Source: Paenibacillus albidus (GTDB taxonomy: Bacteria; Bacillota; Bacilli; Paenibacillales; Paenibacillaceae). From it: a stretch of DNA of 64,000 nucleotides. How positions within the stretch are numbered: position 1 is the stretch's first letter; the number at the start of each line of letters is the position of its first letter. The stretch is taken from positions 26,409-90,408 of the forward strand of contig NZ_BMKR01000029.1 of NCBI RefSeq assembly GCF_014644435.1. The letters are read 5' to 3'. This document shows, one piece after another, positions 60,749 to 64,000 of this stretch. Below the pieces are notes generated by a model, which was not told where the DNA came from, did not search any database, and saw only the letters and a list, made by a program, of their open reading frames with translations. The position numbers and the translations under genes were made by a program.

Positions 60749-61847
60749 TTATCGAAAATTGAAAATAGCTACGAGAATGGCGATTACTGGAACGGCTATC
60801 GTCGCGGCGGCTATATACTTACCGAGCGGATTAGCCATATTGATCGTCCAAAAGAATCCGTATCTATCCAAAACAAACAACGCCGGGTCTTCGGGGTTCG
60901 CGTAAATACTGCCGAGCCACTTCCAGTGTCTCTCCTCCTGCGACGGAATGTCCCTTTGCTGATCAAGACCTCTTAACCGCAGGTAAAGCAAGACGCCGAT
61001 CAGCGTCAAGAAGAACACTGCCATGAACGAGATGTTGCAGCGGATGAGCAGATTGAGATTCCAGCCGTACAGGATTACCGCTTGCAACAACCCTAAGTTT
61101 GCAATCCCCAGCAGCGAAATGCCCCAAGCCGTAATCGAATGGATTTTCTTGAGCTTCAACTGTTTCCGTAACGAACCTTCCCGGTCCTGAGGATCCAGCG
61201 ATGTCCTGGCACGGCTGATCATCAGATTATAGCCGGCGAATAACGGGATCATCAGCGCTTGCACGCTGTTCATCATGAATACGGTCCCTACGGATTTGTA
61301 AATGTAATGATCCGGAAAGCCGTCCGGCCCTATATGCACCGCGATCTGCTGAGGAATTGCGTTCCATCTCGCAACGGCAAAGAAGATGCATAGCGCCATC
61401 ACGGCGATATGCGCCGCATACCACCAAGAGCCCAGGACCGGACTATGCGTCCGGCCGGCCGCGAGGCTTGCTGCGCGCTTCGTCTCCACGTCAACCTGCC
61501 AGCCTCTGGCCGCCTTCAAGTGTTGCGCGGACATCCGGCTGATCCGGATGGCGAATACCGACACAACTATTAAAAGCAAGATGGCTGCCGCCCAATACAG
61601 AATACTCCGACTCGTCGTTTGACTACGCGTAATTAAAAAGCAAGCTACTCCGATGACGACCGCAAAACCGCCGGTGAGCAAAACGTAAATTCTGGCGAAT
61701 GCCTCGGACGGCCGTATCCTGCAGAGCCTCCGCCGGCAGCGTGATGCCGAACAGCAGGGTCCGCAAGCCAAGATAGGCCTGTATGTTGATTATCAATGCG
61801 ATAAACAAATAAAAGCTGGATATCATGATCGTCTCTAGTACAGTCAA
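60749..61847 (-). pseudogene. DUF1648/DUF5808 membrane protein, frameshifted
   Basis: Multi-pass membrane protein. The start (MTVLETIMISSFYLFIALII and LGLRTLLFGITLPAEALQDT) lies in one frame from 61847 and ends at a stop near 61623. The main body (EAFARIYVLLTGGFAVVIGV, WNAIPQQIAVHIGPDGFPDH, VLDRYGFFWTINMANPLGKY) is in another. One indel near 61695 separates them. The WNAIPQQIAVHIG-like segment is the DUF1648 hallmark. ATGA overlap with the GntR gene upstream, the usual two-gene unit. Confidence 0.78.
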
Positions 61848-62245
61848 CGCTGTTCCCCTCCGCGATTTGTAATGGTATTTCGGTACACCGACCTGCTCTC
61901 CTGCGCGAATGCCTCTTCCGTCATGCCTCGTACCGCAGCTGCCGCCGCTAGAGACCGCAGCTGCCGCCGGAGCTGCTCCTCGAACGCCTCAGTCAGGCCG
62001 GGCATTCCGTCAGGCTGAACGATAACGCCCTTTTTCCGGTGTACTTGAAGTAAGCCCTCCTGCTTAAGCAAATTGTAGGCTTTGTTGACGGTATGGAGAT
62101 TAATCCCCAAGTCCTCCGCCAAGCTCCGGATCGACGGAAGCGGGTCCCCAGGCTGCAAGGCACCGGAGGCGATCCCTTCGACGATTTGGTCAACCAGTTG
62201 TGCGTAAATCGGGGTTTCCGATTGCAGATCGAGCTCTATGAACAT
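61844..62245 (-). CDS. GntR-family regulator (YtrA/YhcF type)
   Basis: 133 residues: a GntR winged helix (PIYAQLVDQIVEGIASGALQ, LPSIRSLAEDLGINLHTVNK, VHRKKGVIVQP) followed by a short helical tail of 50 residues, the compact YtrA subfamily. Overlaps the DUF1648 gene by ATGA, so it probably regulates its own operon. A rebuilt operator cannot be recognised with confidence. Confidence 0.9.
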   Translation of the reverse strand: MFIELDLQSETPIYAQLVDQIVEGIASGALQPGDPLPSIRSLAEDLGINLHTVNKAYNLLKQEGLLQVHRKKGVIVQPDGMPGLTEAFEEQLRRQLRSLAAAAAVRGMTEEAFAQESRSVYRNTITNRGGEQR

Positions 62246-62255
62246 GATATCTCTC

Positions 62256-62600
62256 CTTATGGCAGTTGCTGCGTGTCTTCAGGAAGCGAGGGAGCCGATT
62301 ATGCCCTGCACAAGCAAGTCGGCCGATGCCGTAGATCCAATAACGGAGTAACGGCGCATCCAATCCGAAGCGGCTCGCCAGCGCCAACCCGCCCCATGCG
62401 GCCAAGAAGCCAAGGATGCCGTTCTGGTAAACCTGAGCCGCCGTTAGCAAGATCACATCCTGCTGATGCGACATCGCCGGATTCTCGGCCTTCGGAAGTA
62501 CTTCGAGCGAATAGGGCATTAGCCGCGCCGGCCATTGCGCAGGCAATCATTAACCATGCGCGATTTTGAAATGTCGAAACCGTTCCATATCAAAGCAACC
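62256..62600 (-). pseudogene. CPBP-type membrane protein, N-terminal fragment
   Basis: Pieces in two frames, AWLMIACAMAGAA then MPYSLEVLPKAENPAMSHQQ, DVILLTAAQVYQNGILGFLA and LALASRFGLDAPLLRYWIYG, resemble the N-terminal membrane segments of CPBP intramembrane proteases (LPLPL...A...QN.......G..LA...GL.APLL). The EExxxR protease motif is absent. At least one frameshift near 62545, and the rest is lost before the GntR gene. Confidence 0.5.
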
Positions 62601-62822
62601 TCCTCATTCATTTGTTTGTTATATTACATATATAACACATATGATATTACTACGCAAGAACCAGATGTAAATTCTTCCATCTTGCTTAGTATGGTTATTA
62701 ATGTTCTTAAAGGTCTGAACTAAAGAGTCATATGAGTTTGCTTATGTTGAATAAAATTTCTGATGTACTATTGCTATTAGGGGTACTGTGTTGTACGATG
62801 TATGTGTCAGGAGGTACAATAC

Positions 62823-63167
62823 ATGGATGTCGAAGATTGGAAATCACAAATTAAGCGAGGATCACTCGAGTTTTGTATTCTATTGCTAATAAAGCAACGA
62901 CCATATTATGGGTATGAAATCATAAGTGTGTTAGAGGAGTATCCTATTGTTGCTGCAAAAGAAAATACAATTTATCCTCTGCTTAGAAGATTATTGAAAG
63001 GAGAATATATTTCTTCATCTTGGCAAGAAAGTACAGAGGGCTTACCACCGAGAAAATATTATACCATTACAGAAAAAGGAAACGACTACTTAAACGCTAT
63101 GTCCTTAGAGTGGGATAATTTATTAACAGCTATATCAGAAATTAAAGGAGCCTTAAATCATGGATAA
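62823..63167 (+). CDS. PadR-family transcriptional regulator
   Basis: 114 residues from the ATG at 62823 behind AGGAGGT. Winged helix with LEFCILLLIKQRPYYGYEII, ENTIYPLLRRLLKGEYISSS and the wing PPRKYYTITEKGNDYL are the PadR family signature. Overlaps the DUF1700 gene by 8 bases; PadR plus DUF1700 pairs control cell-envelope genes in many Firmicutes. Confidence 0.92.
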   Translation: MDVEDWKSQIKRGSLEFCILLLIKQRPYYGYEIISVLEEYPIVAAKENTIYPLLRRLLKGEYISSSWQESTEGLPPRKYYTITEKGNDYLNAMSLEWDNLLTAISEIKGALNHG

Positions 63168-63717
63168 AATTATGAATGACTATCTTGTAAAAATTGAAAA
63201 GTATTTGAAATCTATGTCCTCTTCTGAGCGTCTTGACATTGTAAAAGAAATCAAAAGTGTAATGCTAGAATTGCAAAATAACGGATTATCTTCTGAGCAA
63301 ATCATCGAACGGTTAGGAAACCCAAAAGAATTAGCAAAAGCATACTTGGGTGAGTCCATTTCAAAAAACAATTCATTTAGTTGGCGTAAATTCGGCGCTG
63401 TATTTGCATTTTGTAGAAGTTTTGCAGGCGTCAGCGGTATGATTCTTTTGCCTTTTATCAGTACTCTTTCCATTGCTTTAATGATTGGTGGAGTGATTTC
63501 TCCAATAGGCGGAATTATTAAATTTGCCGGGTATCTTATGGGATATGATATTGCCGGAATAACAATCGAAATGGGAGGATTTACAGCAGAGCGCCCAGTA
63601 CAGTTCTTGCCCATTTCTATTGTGACTGGTGTGTTGATGTTTTTGTTGGGGAGAGTGTTATGGAAACTTACAATTAAATACATACACGCAATTAGTCAGA
63701 CAAAGAAAACATTGTAA
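63160..63717 (+). CDS. DUF1700/HAAS-domain membrane protein
   Basis: 185 residues. The cytoplasmic N-terminal HAAS domain (YLVKIEKYLKSMSSSERLDI, LGNPKELAKAYLG) is followed by three to four hydrophobic segments. Known members pair with PadR regulators, probably relaying a membrane signal. Overlaps padR by 8 bases and is followed after 61 bases by a secreted serine hydrolase gene that may be the regulated output. Confidence 0.87.
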   Translation: MDKIMNDYLVKIEKYLKSMSSSERLDIVKEIKSVMLELQNNGLSSEQIIERLGNPKELAKAYLGESISKNNSFSWRKFGAVFAFCRSFAGVSGMILLPFISTLSIALMIGGVISPIGGIIKFAGYLMGYDIAGITIEMGGFTAERPVQFLPISIVTGVLMFLLGRVLWKLTIKYIHAISQTKKTL

Positions 63718-63778
63718 TTAATAAAAAGAACCGGGCCTTGCGGCCACCTATACTATATTAATAGAGGAGAAATGCCTT

Positions 63779-64000
63779 ATGAAAATACGTAGTCAAATTA
63801 CATTTGCAAGTCTGGCCCTTCTAATAACTGGAAGTTCCCTGCTATACACATCGTCAACCTCAATTGTTAAAGCAGAGCCCATTCAAAATGTATCTAGTTC
63901 GTTACAAACAAAAACTCAACGGGATCATAATTCCGTAAAACAAGCCATGCGGGATACATTGCAACTTGGATTCCCGGGGATACTTGCTAAAACTTCTGAG
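63779..64000 (+). CDS. secreted serine hydrolase (D-Ala-D-Ala carboxypeptidase-like), N-terminus, cut by window edge
   Basis: 74 codons are visible. A signal peptide (ITFASLALLITGSSLLYTSS, cleaved about VKA-EP) is followed by SVKQAMRDTLQLGFPGILAK, the usual beginning of the Streptomyces R61-type beta-lactamase fold. AGAGGAG precedes the ATG. The SxxK motif lies beyond the window. Confidence 0.75.
   Translation, partial: MKIRSQITFASLALLITGSSLLYTSSTSIVKAEPIQNVSSSLQTKTQRDHNSVKQAMRDTLQLGFPGILAKTSE

Overview
The window looks like a chromosomal segment of a Paenibacillus-like member of the Bacillales. The evidence is strong AGGAGG-type ribosome binding sites, LplB/LplC-type sugar permeases beside a membrane-anchored AraC regulator, remnants of SLH and copper-amine-oxidase stalk domains, and a BirA/BioY locus arranged like Bacillus subtilis yhfU-yhfT-yhfS. 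It is gene-dense but unusually rich in broken genes: at least fifteen frameshifted, truncated or rearranged loci, many lying next to a dispersed repeat.

Layout. 1-1.5 kb: end of a GH65 disaccharide phosphorylase, beta-phosphoglucomutase and a beta-helix/SLH remnant. 1.9-4.7 kb: nitronate monooxygenase-like flavoprotein, a truncated TnsA-like transposition gene and an alpha/beta hydrolase. 5-9.7 kb: an IclR regulator and a compact operon of nitrilase, two NHLP-fold proteins (nitrile hydratase leader-like), a 40-residue coupled small ORF, a Rid-family protein and an FAD monooxygenase, with matching palindromes before the operon and before the hydrolase. 9.7-24.8 kb: an accessory, decayed region with NmrA/HxlR, MFS efflux, TetR/nitroreductase and a second TetR with several operator-like palindromes around DUF3737, a PatB-like lyase, a broken flavodoxin lipoprotein and DUF4405. 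24.9-27 kb: Old Yellow Enzyme, a deleted SDR and an unknown gene.

27.1-36.5 kb: birA divergent from a tightly coupled operon (five ATGA or ATGA-like overlaps) encoding BioY, an acyl-CoA ligase, a thiolase, two hotdog/MaoC proteins, a ketoreductase-type SDR, EcfA1, EcfA2, EcfT and an enoyl-reductase-like flavoprotein. A BirA-type box lies between birA and bioY. The set combines a complete ECF biotin importer with every activity needed for one round of CoA-linked chain elongation, so I propose it as a biotin-regulated salvage or pimeloyl-CoA-type precursor pathway.

37-42 kb: GNAT, TVP38-like membrane protein, VanRS-like two-component system and metallophosphoesterase. 42.3-54.4 kb: a polysaccharide utilisation locus with one intracellular and one secreted PL6 lyase, AraC-type regulator, solute-binding lipoprotein, two permeases, GH88 hydrolase and a GH43-like protein. 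54.4-62.6 kb: decayed region with a XerS-like recombinase, an RHS core fragment, nucleotidyltransferase, broken HAD, large serine hydrolase, broken DUF1648 protein with its GntR regulator, and a CPBP fragment. 62.8-64 kb: PadR, DUF1700 and the start of a secreted serine hydrolase.

A recurring repeat, about 80 bp, is scattered through 3.8-40.6 kb. It has a TGTCG-type terminus, a GGGACAAGAACATGGTCCC-like site, a terminator hairpin and an inverted copy of the site. It resembles TnsB-bound ends of Tn7-family transposons and often sits at the broken edge of a pseudogene, including the TnsA remnant. No rRNA, tRNA or CRISPR array was seen.
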